A DNA stretch of 64,000 nucleotides. Source: Silene latifolia. Lineage: Eukaryota > Streptophyta > Magnoliopsida > Caryophyllales > Caryophyllaceae. The stretch spans positions 7,952,001 to 8,016,000 of the forward strand of contig NC_133526.1 of assembly GCF_048544455.1 (NCBI RefSeq), read 5' to 3'. Of the stretch, positions 48,303 through 58,429 are shown piece after piece. A model generated the notes under the pieces. It worked only from the letters and a program-made list of their open reading frames with translations. It was not told the DNA's origin and ran no database searches. The translations under genes and the position numbers were made by a program. Each line of letters begins with the position of its first letter. The stretch's first letter is position 1.

Positions 48303-48730
48303 GGGAGGAGGAGCAATAATTATAATTATGTTATCTTATGAGTCTATGACACATACTGCTGATTTGGATAGACGTAAGAGCTGACTTGGATCAGATAGTT
48401 TCCGGTTACATTATCATAATCTAAAAATCTAAATACAATGATTAATATTAATATTTGTGCGTAATAAACAAGGAATATTTCCAGTGGATCAGTGGATGAC
48501 ATCGGCACCCGGATTTTGATTTTGATTAGTGGGTTAGTCTTACTAAATTGGGAAACCAATGGTAATTACTAACTTGTGAACTTGGTCACATATTTAACCC
48601 GTTTATATCTTTAAACGGATAGTGTTCATCTACCCTAAGACTAATTATTTTCTGTAAAGTGGGTTGATTTTGGGTGTAGGTTTTACATCCCAATTGGCAA
48701 CAAACTCCTAATGTCGTTGATAATTTTAAC

Positions 48731-49509
48731 ACAATCTCATTGAAGACGAACGATATCCGTCACAAGCTTGTGACGGATACCGTTTTCTCTCACAAAATAC
48801 CCATTGAGAGGCAGTGGCGGACTCAGGAATTTAGTGTCGGGGGCACTAAATTTTTTTGACGTGTAAATTTTTTTCACGCGTTATTTACGCGTGTTTAAGA
48901 CAAATTTTGCATTTTTTTCCTAAATTAGCTACTCCTTCCGTCCCGGTCATTTATTGTCCTATTCCATTTTTGGGTTTTCAGTTAATGGTTGTCCTTTTTA
49001 TTTTAAGAATGACTTAACGAACAATTTGATATTCCATCCTCAATTTGGTCAACTTGTTATCTTATAATTAGCCCCTTTCTCTTTGTTTGATCTTTGATCT
49101 TCGCAAAAATTAAAATGACAACAATCGATTGGCCAGATGACGGATGAAGTATTATATAAGTAAAAGAATGAAAAAAATAATTGGTCCTATAGATATTTTT
49201 TTTCAAAAAATAATGTTTTCTCTAAAATACATTAAATTCTAAATATATGTTAAAATAATCTCTTTTTTTATAGAATATAATAGAATTTAATACTAAATTT
49301 AATAACAAATGTAGGTGGTTTAGTGGTTTAAAATTTGATAAGTCATCTAAAGGTCTGTGGTTCGAATCCTACATCAAGCAATTTAGTCCACAGGGTTCGA
49401 ACCGCATATCCCCTGGACAAATAAAAAAAAAAAATCGGACGTGGATCTCCTACGTCTCGATCTTTAGATCCACTCTCAAACGTGAAACTCCTATGTTTTA
49501 ACCTAGGTT
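48731..49509. other. Spacer between the two duplication units; MITE and SINE relics
   Basis: It begins with a fragment of the ATTGAAGACG/GTGACGGATA MITE family (48733-48800). A truncated AGTGGCGGACTCAGGAATTT repeat follows. At about 49312-49376 there is a tRNA-like head (TGGTTTAGTGGTTTAA ... GTGGTTCGAATCCTAC), probably the 5' part of another SINE. No gene is seen. Confidence 0.55.
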
Positions 49510-49639
49510 TGATTCAGCTAAGTGTGAAATATTTAGAGTTTTGGATCGGATGTACACAGTCTTACCCTGAAAGATGCTAAATCCGCTAAATGATCATTTA
49601 TTTATAAGTAAAAATGAAGAAATGATTATGAAGAAATAC

Positions 49640-49743
49640 CCATGATTCCCAAATGGAAGATCAAGCGAAGCAATTGAAGTGGAAGACATATAAAATTGTT
49701 GAGAACCCTTAATGGGCAATTGTGTGTCACAACCAAAACCCAT
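49640..49743 (-). pseudogene. Duplicate MIEL1 exon 1 (open, with donor site)
   Basis: A 104-nt copy of MIEL1 exon 1. It starts ATGGGTTTTGGTTGTGA and is open throughout, ending at the same donor CATGG|GTATTTC. It encodes 34 residues plus two bases, with four amino-acid differences from the exon at 48004-48107 (E/D, I/F, L/M, S/F). It could splice to MIEL1 exon 2 at 47381 if its own promoter is active, and would then be a genuine alternative first exon rather than a pseudogene. No further MIEL1 exons are duplicated. Confidence 0.8.
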
Positions 49744-49907
49744 TAATTTCAGCTTTTAATGTAAAATGGATCAATGACAATGGAATAATTGATGAACAAA
49801 TGAGTTGAATTATGAGAACAAGAAAATAAATAAAATAAAAAAATGTGGTAGAAAAATTAAGTGGCAATGATAATATTGTGAGAAGGAAGCAAGAAAGAGA
49901 AAAAGGG

Positions 49908-49915
49908 TATTTATA
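49908..49915 (-). promoter_or_regulatory. Duplicate TATA box in unit B
   Basis: TATAAATA, at the same place relative to the duplicate exon 1 as in unit A (about 170 bp before its ATG). Activity is unknown. Confidence 0.45.
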
Positions 49916-50184
49916 GGAAGGAGGAGCAATAATTATAATTATGTTATCTTATGAGTCTATGACACATACATACTGCTGATTTGGATAGCCGTAAGAGCTG
50001 ACTTGGATCAGATAAATTCCGGTTACATTATCATAATCTATGATAGATCTAAATACAATGATTAATATTTGTGCGTAATAAACAAGGAATATATCCAGTG
50101 GATCAGTGGATGACATCGGCACCCGGATTTTGATTTTGATTAGTGGGTTAGTCTTACTAAATTGGGAAACCAATCGTAAATTAC

Positions 50185-50596
50185 TAAGGCCCTGTTCTTT
50201 TGGACTTAAAGTCATTTAATTTAAGTTTAGTTCAGATCCTATAAGTTCAGTTCAGATCAGATTCTATAAGTTTAGTTCAGATCCTATAAGTTCAGTTCAG
50301 TTCAGATACTATAAGAAGTTCAGTTCAGTTCAGATCCTATAAGACTATAAGTTCAGTTCAGATCCTATACGTCACTTAATTTAAGTTCAGTTTAGATCCT
50401 ATAAGTTCAGTTCAGATCTTATAAGTTCAGTTCAGATCCTATAAGTTCAGTTAAGTTCAGATCATATAAGTTCAGTTAAGTTCAGATCCTATAAGTTTCA
50501 TTTCAGATCCTATAAGTTCAGTTCAGTTCTATTCAGATCTTATAAGTTCAGTTCAGTTCAGATCCTATAAGTTTCAGTCCAAAGAACAAGGCCTAA
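50185..50596. mobile_element. Tourist-like MITE filled with a 20-bp tandem array
   Basis: The body 50188-50593 has ends GGCCCTGTTCTTTTGGACT and AGTCCAAAGAACAAGGCC (inverted), with TAA on both sides. The inside is a run of about 17 loosely repeated units of GTTCAGTTCAGATCCTATAA. Unit A has an uninterrupted single TAA at the matching place (48570-48572), proving insertion after the duplication. Confidence 0.9.
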
Positions 50597-50813
50597 CCTG
50601 TGAACTTGTGACTTTGTCACTTGTCACCAATTACACCAACTTGCCAACTTGGATTCCATTCTACGCCATTTGGTGTTTATTATTTTTTTACACAAAATAT
50701 CACTTACCATCCGTCTAAAGTTGTAGACGGATCAAATATATCACAATTTTCATAATAAGACAAACAATAAGTGGAATTGAAATGGTGGAAGTTGTCTTGT
50801 TATAAAACCCGAT

Positions 50814-52864
50814 TGCGAAACGTCGTCGACGTTTTATAACGAATCGTCGACGTTTTAAAAAAAAAAGACCAATATACCCTTACCCTCTCATTACTCCCTC
50901 TTTCAATCTTACCCTCTCTAACTCCTCCTTACCCCCGACTGCACCACCACGCACCCACCGCAGCAACACCACGCACCCACCGCAGACACATTTCTCCATT
51001 TCTCTTCTCAAATTCCGATAAAAATCAAGTCTAGAAGCTTGAAAGATTATACCTTTTCGATAAAAATCAAGTCTAGAAGCTCAACCCCGGCTTTCACATC
51101 GTTTATTCGTTTATCTCACTTTGTTGGCTGTCATACATAACAAAAACAATCACCATCGACCAAAATGAATGAAAAACACAATCTCACACTCAAAATCAAA
51201 CCCAAAACTACAAGTTATCTTAAACATGATTAGCACTATCAAAATTACCTTGTTTGTTGCCATCTAAGTGACATGCAATATTACCATCCAAGAACCCAAC
51301 ACGCATGAATTTTGGGCAAACAATCTGCCCGGTTCGAACCGATACCGGGGCGGAAACCACAACTAAAACAATCGCCACTTGTTTGATTCAAGGGATAGAT
51401 GTTGAGTTTCAACGTCCATGATGGCTAGGGACGTTGTAACCCAATGTTGGGTGTGGAGTGAGACGAGCAGATTGCTTGTTGGTGGTGGAGGGGGACGTTG
51501 AAGGTGTCCGTCCAACTAGGGTAGACGGTAGACGTTGAAACTGAACGTCCATATTGGAGATGGACGCCTCTTTTGCTCGTCCATATATGGCCCAGACGTT
51601 GGGTTTCAGCGTCCCTATATGGCCCAGACGTTGGATTTCAACGTCCCCATATGGCCCAAATGTTGAAACTCAATTCTATTGATTCTAACTAGTTGAGATC
51701 TCGTGCTAAAGCACGATATTTGTGGGTTTCTTATATAGAGCTAGTAAGAATTTAAAATATTTATATGGAGTAAAAATTAGTTGTAGTTATAATAGATTGT
51801 TGTAATGTATTGATTATAATGTTAGTGATATTATAAAAAAAAAATGTACTATTTAAAGGACTTTAACATTAAGTTATTTTTGTGCGAACCTATTTTTATT
51901 ATTAAAAATAATGATAGCCGACTATTATGGAAAACATAATCTAATATAGGGTCACTACTTTGTTATTGCATTGATCGGAAAAATTTATAGATGGGTTAAT
52001 CTTTTAGTTTTAGTCATTTGTAGGAGGATTATTGAGGGATAGGAGGATTGAGTTAGAAACGAAATGTAAGTAAAACGCATATTGACTTTATAACGGAGAC
52101 ATATATAAACATTGTACGACACATCTTGAAGGACGATTCATAACAATTAAAAATATTATTTACCCTTGTTTCAAAAAAAAAAATACTTTTTACTCCATAT
52201 TCTTACAAACAATAAGTCACCAGAATGAGACCATAACATAATGTGACACCGTATGTCGACGACCACCAAATCAACCCCATTTCTATACAATTATCTTCAC
52301 CATATAATTTACATTTGTTACTGTATAATATGGGTCCCACTTTCTTTTGTACTCCGTATATCAATTGCGTTGAATTCGAAAAAAATAATTTGTTTTGACT
52401 TTATAATTTATTGAGATATTGTATTATGTGGCAAATATGTTAGTCAATCAATTATCAATTATTATAATTTTAGCATGGGCTCATCACTATTGTTAATCAT
52501 TTAGGCGGGAAAATATTCAGTAGTTCTTATTCTTTTAGTTTAGTGGGGATTCGGTTAATCATAAGGTAATTCATACTAGTCCACATTCATAAGGTGATTT
52601 GAATATAAATTCAATTCAAAGTAATTCGATTCAAATGAGAAAAAATAAATTTATACCGATGATTCGTCGCTAGCCTTTGACTTAGGTGACTCGTTTTTGA
52701 CATTGAATCCGAATAACATTAACAAAATCTTTTTTTTAAAAAAAATGTTTGTTGTTTTGGAGAATTGGGAGAGAATAGAGGAGAGAGAGTGGGGAAGGGT
52801 AGTGATGGTCTTTTTTTTTTAAAAATGTCGACGATTCGTTACAAAACGTCGACGACGTTTCGCA
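50814..52864. mobile_element. Non-autonomous TIR element carrying a nested Helitron
   Basis: The left arm GCGAAACGTCGTCGACGTTT, then TATAACGAATCGTCGACG and a poly-A/AAGACC stretch, is mirrored at 52800-52864. The arms are 70 bp or more. No transposase ORF is seen. The inside has at least five short GACGTTG...CAACGTCC repeats (51400-51665). The outer ends and target duplication are not resolved; the TIR length suggests a Mutator-like element. Confidence 0.65.
51689..52549 (-). mobile_element. Non-autonomous Helitron, minus strand
   Basis: Read on the minus strand it starts TCCCCACTAAACTAAAAGAA after an A. It ends with the hairpin CGTGCTTTAGCACG, a spacer and CTAG before a T. Length is 861 bp with no ORF. 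It sits inside the TIR element of 50814-52864. Confidence 0.7.
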
Positions 52865-53015
52865 GGACTCATAACATATTTAACCCGTCTACATCTTTCG
52901 ACGGATAGTATTCGTTTACCCTGAGACTAATTGTTTTCTGTAAAGTGGGTTGATTTTGGGTGTAGGTTTTACATCCCAATTGGCAACAAACTCCTAACGT
53001 CGTTGATAATTTTAA

Positions 53016-53990
53016 TGAGCTATTCAAAGTATCTTTTCATTCCAAACACTTTAATTAAATTAATCGACAAACTATTTAATTAATTAATTGAAACTAACAA
53101 TTAAGATCAAATTACTAACAACAATCAATTACTCGAAAATAATAGTTAAGATCGAATTACTAACAACTTATCGGACAACAAATTACTAAATGAATTAAAC
53201 TGATCTAAACAATGTTAAATTTATCAAATTACTTACAAAAAAAAATCGAACGTGGATCTCCCACGTCTCGACCTTTAGACATGAATCTTTCACGTCCCGA
53301 CCTAGGTCGAGACGTTGGAGATCCACTCTCAAACATAGGCTTAGACGTGGAACTCCCATGTCTCTACCCAGGGGTAGACATAAAACTTTCACCAACCCTT
53401 TTTTGTAAATAGTTCAGTTAATTTTAATTGGATTAGTAATTTTTTTTAAATTATTTCCGAATGAAATTGATATTGTTTGTTATTAGTAATTCAATTATTG
53501 GTTTGTTTGTCGATTAAGTTTAATTGGCTTGTTTGTTGGTCAATTAATTGATAGTTAATTCACTTAATTTTGAAGTTGATTAGAGCGAACCGACATAGTG
53601 AAGAGCGATTGAGTTTATTTTGTGAGAGGAGCAAAATTGTTCATTTCACTAATTTTGTAGACAACGAATAGTAGCTCGCTTTTAGATTTGTAAGAATCCC
53701 CTTCATTTCTTTCCCTCTTCGTTTTCTTCCATTTCCTTTAATGGAAAGGCAGCTACGAGCAAGTGCAATTGGACATCGACATTAAAAATGGGAATGAGTT
53801 GTCGGTCAAAGGTTCCCAAACAATGCCTAGATGAGGCAACTTTGTAATGTGTACAAAGAAATCAATATTTCAAGGATGGCTAATCGAAGTCTTACAAAAT
53901 ATCTTTAATTGTGGCGATCACCTAACCCTTCTAACTAGATTTAATAAAATAATGATGTTGCAAATTGTGTTGATGTAGGGAAATAAAGTC

Positions 53991-54024
<34 letters not shown>

Positions 54025-55911
54025 GTTGGATGATATTAATACACGCTACTAGCCATAAACACGCCATTGGCTAATAAGCATCCAATATTGCACTGCGGCC
54101 TGCGGGGGAAATTCACCTTAAGAGACATGCCAATGGCAGGACGGGTCTCTTTGTGCCATTGGCATGTCTCCTTGTTTGAACACATCATTGCCAACGGCAT
54201 ATTTGCGTGCCGTAGGCTTTTTTCCTCTTGTAATGCTATGATATAAACACGCCATCGGTTTAAGATTTCCCAACCTACGTGAACATCATTTTGATAAATA
54301 AGTTTAACTCCAACTTAAAACAACAGAAAAAGGTCAATTCATATGAAAAACACAACTACACAAGCCAGAGATTTTATTGATTCTTCTCCAAATAGAAACC
54401 ACTTATTTCAGCATGACGCTCAAAGAGGGGAGCTCATGATTTAGGCTAAAACCTGATTTTTCTTTTGACAAAAATAACTATTCATGCAAGCATGGATGTG
54501 CTTGCCTTGAGGAGATGGATACAGATTTTCTGTTCACCAACCAAGCTTTAATCGGCAAGCATGTTTAAATAACTACCTTTACCAAATAATATAGTTATGT
54601 ATAGATCTGTTTTACAATAACATTGTGTAAAACCGCCTTTATATAAGACTAACTGCTTATGAGAAGGTGTTGCTGTGTTAGGAAAATAAGGGTTGGTAAT
54701 TGTGAAAACTGGAATGTGAGGATTCCCTTCTATAAATTATTACCCCCTCAACTTGACTGAGTTGAGCAAAACTACTTGACTGAGTTAAATTCAATTCTAA
54801 AACAAATTGAACTGAATTTAACAAAGTCAAACTATTTAAATGATCAGAGTTTACTGAAGTGAACAAAAATAAAAACACAACCTACATAGTCAATTCCTAT
54901 GTTGAAGTTAAACACAACCACCATAGTCAACTCCTATGTTGCTTATACCCACCTTCAACCATCACATTCTGATACTCCTAAACTATCAATCAATTCAAAG
55001 ATCTTACGCTCTTAGCTTATCGTCTACCTGAGTCCTGAATCTATTACTCAAAAATTCGACTTCGATTAGAGGGCCTCTTCATATGGGAACCACTACGAGC
55101 ATAGCCAACGTCCAATGAACATATTTTTCAATAATTGCATTTGTGAAGTTTACTTTTACATTCAATATCACATTGTTTGTAGATCAAAGAAATTGTTACG
55201 ATTTTTCACTTTCTATTCACTTGATAAGGAAACGAGAAAGTTCAATAGTTCCGAATTAAAGAAAAAGAAGTTTGAAAGGTAGGCCTCGTTGGAGGTTTAA
55301 AATGATGGGTGGCTCAAGATGATGAAGATGGAGGTTGAAGATGATGAAGGTTATGAAGGTGATGGGTGAAAATGATGAAGATTGTAAGTGTAGATGGTGA
55401 GCGAAGATGGTGAAACTTCCAGCACTAGACACAAAATAATTAAACAGAAGTTATAAACGAGGGACATGCATTAGAATTTTAAAAAGAACAGGGGTACCGT
55501 ATAGATTTTCTAGAAATGAGGGGTACCTTTTAGAATTGCGAAAACGTAGAGGTACCATGTAGAATTTCCCACAAATAAATTACACAGTCTAGACTCTAGA
55601 CCAGTTTGTTAATTTGATTGATTTTTTTTTTCTACAAATAAACGCAGGCATTGTTTCATTTTCTGAATGATTTCAAATTACTTACATGACAATATTCACA
55701 ACAATTCAACATGCAGGCCCTACATGCTTGCTAAGGCCTCGACTAGCAAAGTAACAAAAGAGTCTAAAAGGAACTGATTTATAGCTACAAACATAAAGCT
55801 TCAATAGTAAAGACATACCAGTGAAATGGATTGTTGAGTCTTCCAAATTAGTACAAACGGCATACCGCCAAAATGAGTTGTTGAGTGATCTTGATCAATC
55901 CAAACGCCATC
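53016..55911. other. Intergenic, repeat-rich, no gene recognised
   Basis: 53230-53400 has repeated CGAACGTGGATCTCCCACGT-type motifs, shared with about 49435-49500. A 33-A run lies at about 53992-54022. 54050-54270 holds ACACGCCATTGG-type repeats like those upstream of LIG1. 55270-55430 is a loose GATGATGAAGGTG repeat. 55480-55570 repeats GGGGTACC...TAGAATT. Confidence 0.5.
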
Positions 55912-56225
55912 TCAAAATGAGAAGTTGGGCAATCCTCCCCGCTGATAATCAGATCCAAAAGGCTGATATACTTCCTACACATATCACGCAGAAGAATGTC
56001 AATTGACCTTAATGTCCATCTTAATGAACAGTGGAGTTAGTTTCATTTGGACAGACCTTGGAATTCCCAGACAGAATTTAGAGTTTGGCTACACTGAAGC
56101 AGTTCCCTAGAACGAGTGACCTGCTCATTCATGTAATCTTTGATGTTTCCATACAACTCTGGAAGTGTGGAATAAAGGTGTTCCATACTGATGCCGGATG
56201 ATAGGTCACAACAAGCCCTGAATGG
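55912..56225 (-). CDS. Last two exons of an unidentified protein gene (partial)
   Basis: On the minus strand an acceptor (TTTCTGCAG) opens an exon at 56225-56057. It encodes 56 residues (PFRACCDLSSGISMEHLYST then LPELYGNIKDYMNEQVTRSR, ending NSVWEFQ) and ends at a GT donor. With acceptor AAG at 55971 the next exon (55970-55912) continues in frame to VYQPFGSDYQRGGLPNFSF and stop. The helical, charged composition and clean splice sites look like real protein, but I do not recognise the family. The closer acceptor TAG gives a different short tail. No upstream exons were found before 58.4 kb, so it may be a gene remnant, or its other exons may be too diverged for me to see. Confidence 0.4.
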
Positions 56226-57551
56226 CTGCAGAAATGAAACAAACCCATGATTATAAAAGTTAAAATGTGGCGGGAGAAGTCTCATGCACGGACATACTTT
56301 TACAATATGAGCACTATTTACCATTACCCAATTAACCCCAATGCCTCAAGGGCTCCCGGCTTCCGCAAGTAGCACGATAAGGTGAAAAAGAAAACTAAGA
56401 TGCCCTTTTTAATGCAAAAACATATATCTCGATTGTTTGGAATTGCCTCCTTTTTCAAAAAAAAAAAAAAAACGAGGGAAATCTTCGACAAAATAAGGAA
56501 CCCAAAAATCTTTTACAAAATAGGGAATTCGAAAGAACGTGAGGGGTATAAAGAATAGGGATTAAACAATTTGCTAATTTTTTTAAAAAATCTTCCTAGT
56601 TTGAGTAGTCCCAAAATGAAACGTCTTATTTTTGTCATAAAGAACAAACGACAAAGTCTTAGTCCCAAAATATTTACGATGAGCTATGTTACTCCTACTC
56701 TTCATGTTTCCTCGCATGCCCGAGTTCGACACTTGATATTTGGACAAGGACATGGCACTTGGGCACCTCATTTTAAGCAATATGCATATATTTCCTAAAA
56801 CCAACCGAATCCGACCCATGAACAAACACCTAAGCAAATAAGAATCGACATATAGAACTGTCATGCAAGGTAGGCAAACATTTAATAAGTGAAGGAAAGG
56901 GAAGGGACAATTAAAGAAAATTAGAAAATAAAAAAATTGAAGGAAAGGTACAACTGAGAAAAACAAGTGCACAGAAAGAAAGAAAAAAAACACGATATTG
57001 AGACGGATAACAAACATCGCATGATACTATTTTCGGTCAGCCAATCCATAGGACGAATTGCCCATCATGGAACGGAGTTCATTCGCGCACAAACTATCAG
57101 CATTCCACAAACTCAACCATGCTTTCCATTTCAAATTAAACGCCGACCATGCAACAGTTACAAAGACATTTAAGTATTTAACCGCGCATTCGCAGAGCAG
57201 CTTGCCGTAAACACTATCATCAAGGGAAATTTGGCGGCAAACTATATTACCATAACAAGACCACAATTAGCTACTAGACCAATCGTCATGACGAAGGCTA
57301 GTCAAAACACTTTCAGAATTGTGAGTTTAAGAGTATGCTGAGAAGTGCCATTGTTTGCTTAAAGGAATGCCAACAATCTTTGCGCAATTGGAAGATGGGG
57401 TCATATCACATATACGTGCTAATTTCAGACTTTCAGATCCCCTATTATATTTTCTCATGAGGATAGCTTCACATTGATATAATCTAATTTAATTATGAAG
57501 TGAAGTAAACTGAAATTAAGTAAAAGAGAACAGGGCCTAGCTCTACACATG
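56226..57551. other. Intron/intergenic, no confident gene
   Basis: No clear feature. On the minus strand, 57441-57327 follows an AG and encodes 37 residues ending WHFSAYS with a stop. It could be another terminal exon, but there is nothing to support it. Confidence 0.35.
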
Positions 57552-57814
57552 TACTCCCTCCAATCCAATCCAAACTACCACTTGCTTTTGGGTGGTCTTC
57601 GAGGCGACACTTTGACCGCGTTTTTCTTCCTTTGTATATAATTTTTTTTTTCAAAAAAGATACTATAATTTATGAAAGATATTTTCATAATACAACTAAA
57701 TATGTAAATTTTATCGTTCAAAGTTTTATATTTTTCCGTGGATTAACGGTCAAACTTTGAAAAGTTTGACCTTCAAAAAGCAAGTGGGTAGTTTGGATTG
57801 GATTGGAGGGAGTA
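57552..57814. mobile_element. Stowaway-like (Tc1/mariner) MITE
   Basis: The body 57554-57812 is flanked by TA. Inverted ends are CTCCCTCCAATCCAATCCAA and its complement TTGGATTGGATTGGAGGGAG. Length is 259 bp, AT-rich inside, with no ORF. The CTCCCTCC terminus and TA duplication are diagnostic of Stowaway. Confidence 0.9.
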
Positions 57815-58429
57815 TAAAACATTTCCAGTCTTGGTCTTAAAATGCAGTACTGATCACAGATGCGGTAAAGATCGTGACATGGGTATTGGATATCATGAAT
57901 GCAGGGTAATGGATCGCAATGCGGTCGAAATTTCAAAAACGTGTAGTAGATGCATTGAATATTTTCATCTTTCCCTTTAATATATGAAACTTAAGAGTTA
58001 ACTTCCCTACGTTTCTAGTCTATACTCTACATATTATGACCAAATTTTTTCACATACGTGCTACATTGCAAGTACACATGTTTCCCTATATTTGTTTCAC
58101 AAAATGGCAGATAATACAAATTAAGATGCGGAACTAGCAGTAAAATAACATTGATATCTTGAAATGTCGGTTGATGAAGACAAGAGAACGGATTTTTTTC
58201 TATGGCATCACGTAACACTGACATGAAATTCTATTACATAACGTAAACGGAGCATACAAAGAAATGTGGAGTTTGAATTAATCATTATAATATTATGTCA
58301 CAAACGATAAACTAAGAAAATGCCAAAAGAGCCACAGTAGACAGAGAACCTACCTCAGGATGGACAGACGCACCGTTAAGAGCTCAGTGGAGTTGTAGAA
58401 ACATGATCAACATCCTACTATAGCATGCA
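57815..58429. other. SMG8 3' UTR and downstream sequence
   Basis: No gene is seen. Near 58350 the minus strand reads CCTGAG|GTAGGT, a possible donor, so the SMG8 3' UTR may be spliced. Confidence 0.4.

Larger units (their letters stand above)
47592..48730 (-). repeat. Duplication unit A: MIEL1 promoter, 5' UTR, exon 1 and part of intron 1
   Basis: Unit A (47592-48730) and unit B (49510-50617, then 52868-53015) match base for base over long stretches, e.g. GATTCAGCTAAGTGTGAAAT, ATGATCATTTATTTATAA, GCTGACTTGGATCAGATA, GGATGACATCGGCACCCGGA and GGTTTTACATCCCAATTGGC. Unit A contains the functional MIEL1 exon 1. Confidence 0.9.
49510..53015 (-). repeat. Duplication unit B: second copy of MIEL1 promoter and exon 1, interrupted by transposons
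   Basis: Parts homologous to unit A are 49510-50187, 50594-50617 and 52868-53015. The interruptions are a Tourist MITE (50188-50593) and a larger block with a TIR element and Helitron (50618-52867). Confidence 0.88.

Noticed and set aside
48344-48559. Two similar minus-strand ORFs (48344-48559 and 49949-50215) that look like a conserved small protein pair
   Set aside because: Both lie in the duplicated MIEL1 upstream region. Their similarity comes from the recent DNA duplication, not from selection on protein. No domain is seen and the frame length differs.
50215-50580. CRISPR-like array
   Set aside because: The 20-bp units are head-to-tail without unique spacers and sit inside a MITE in a plant genome.
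57027-57266. 79-residue minus-strand ORF downstream of SMG8
   Set aside because: No splice context, no recognisable motif and a composition like UTR or intergenic DNA.
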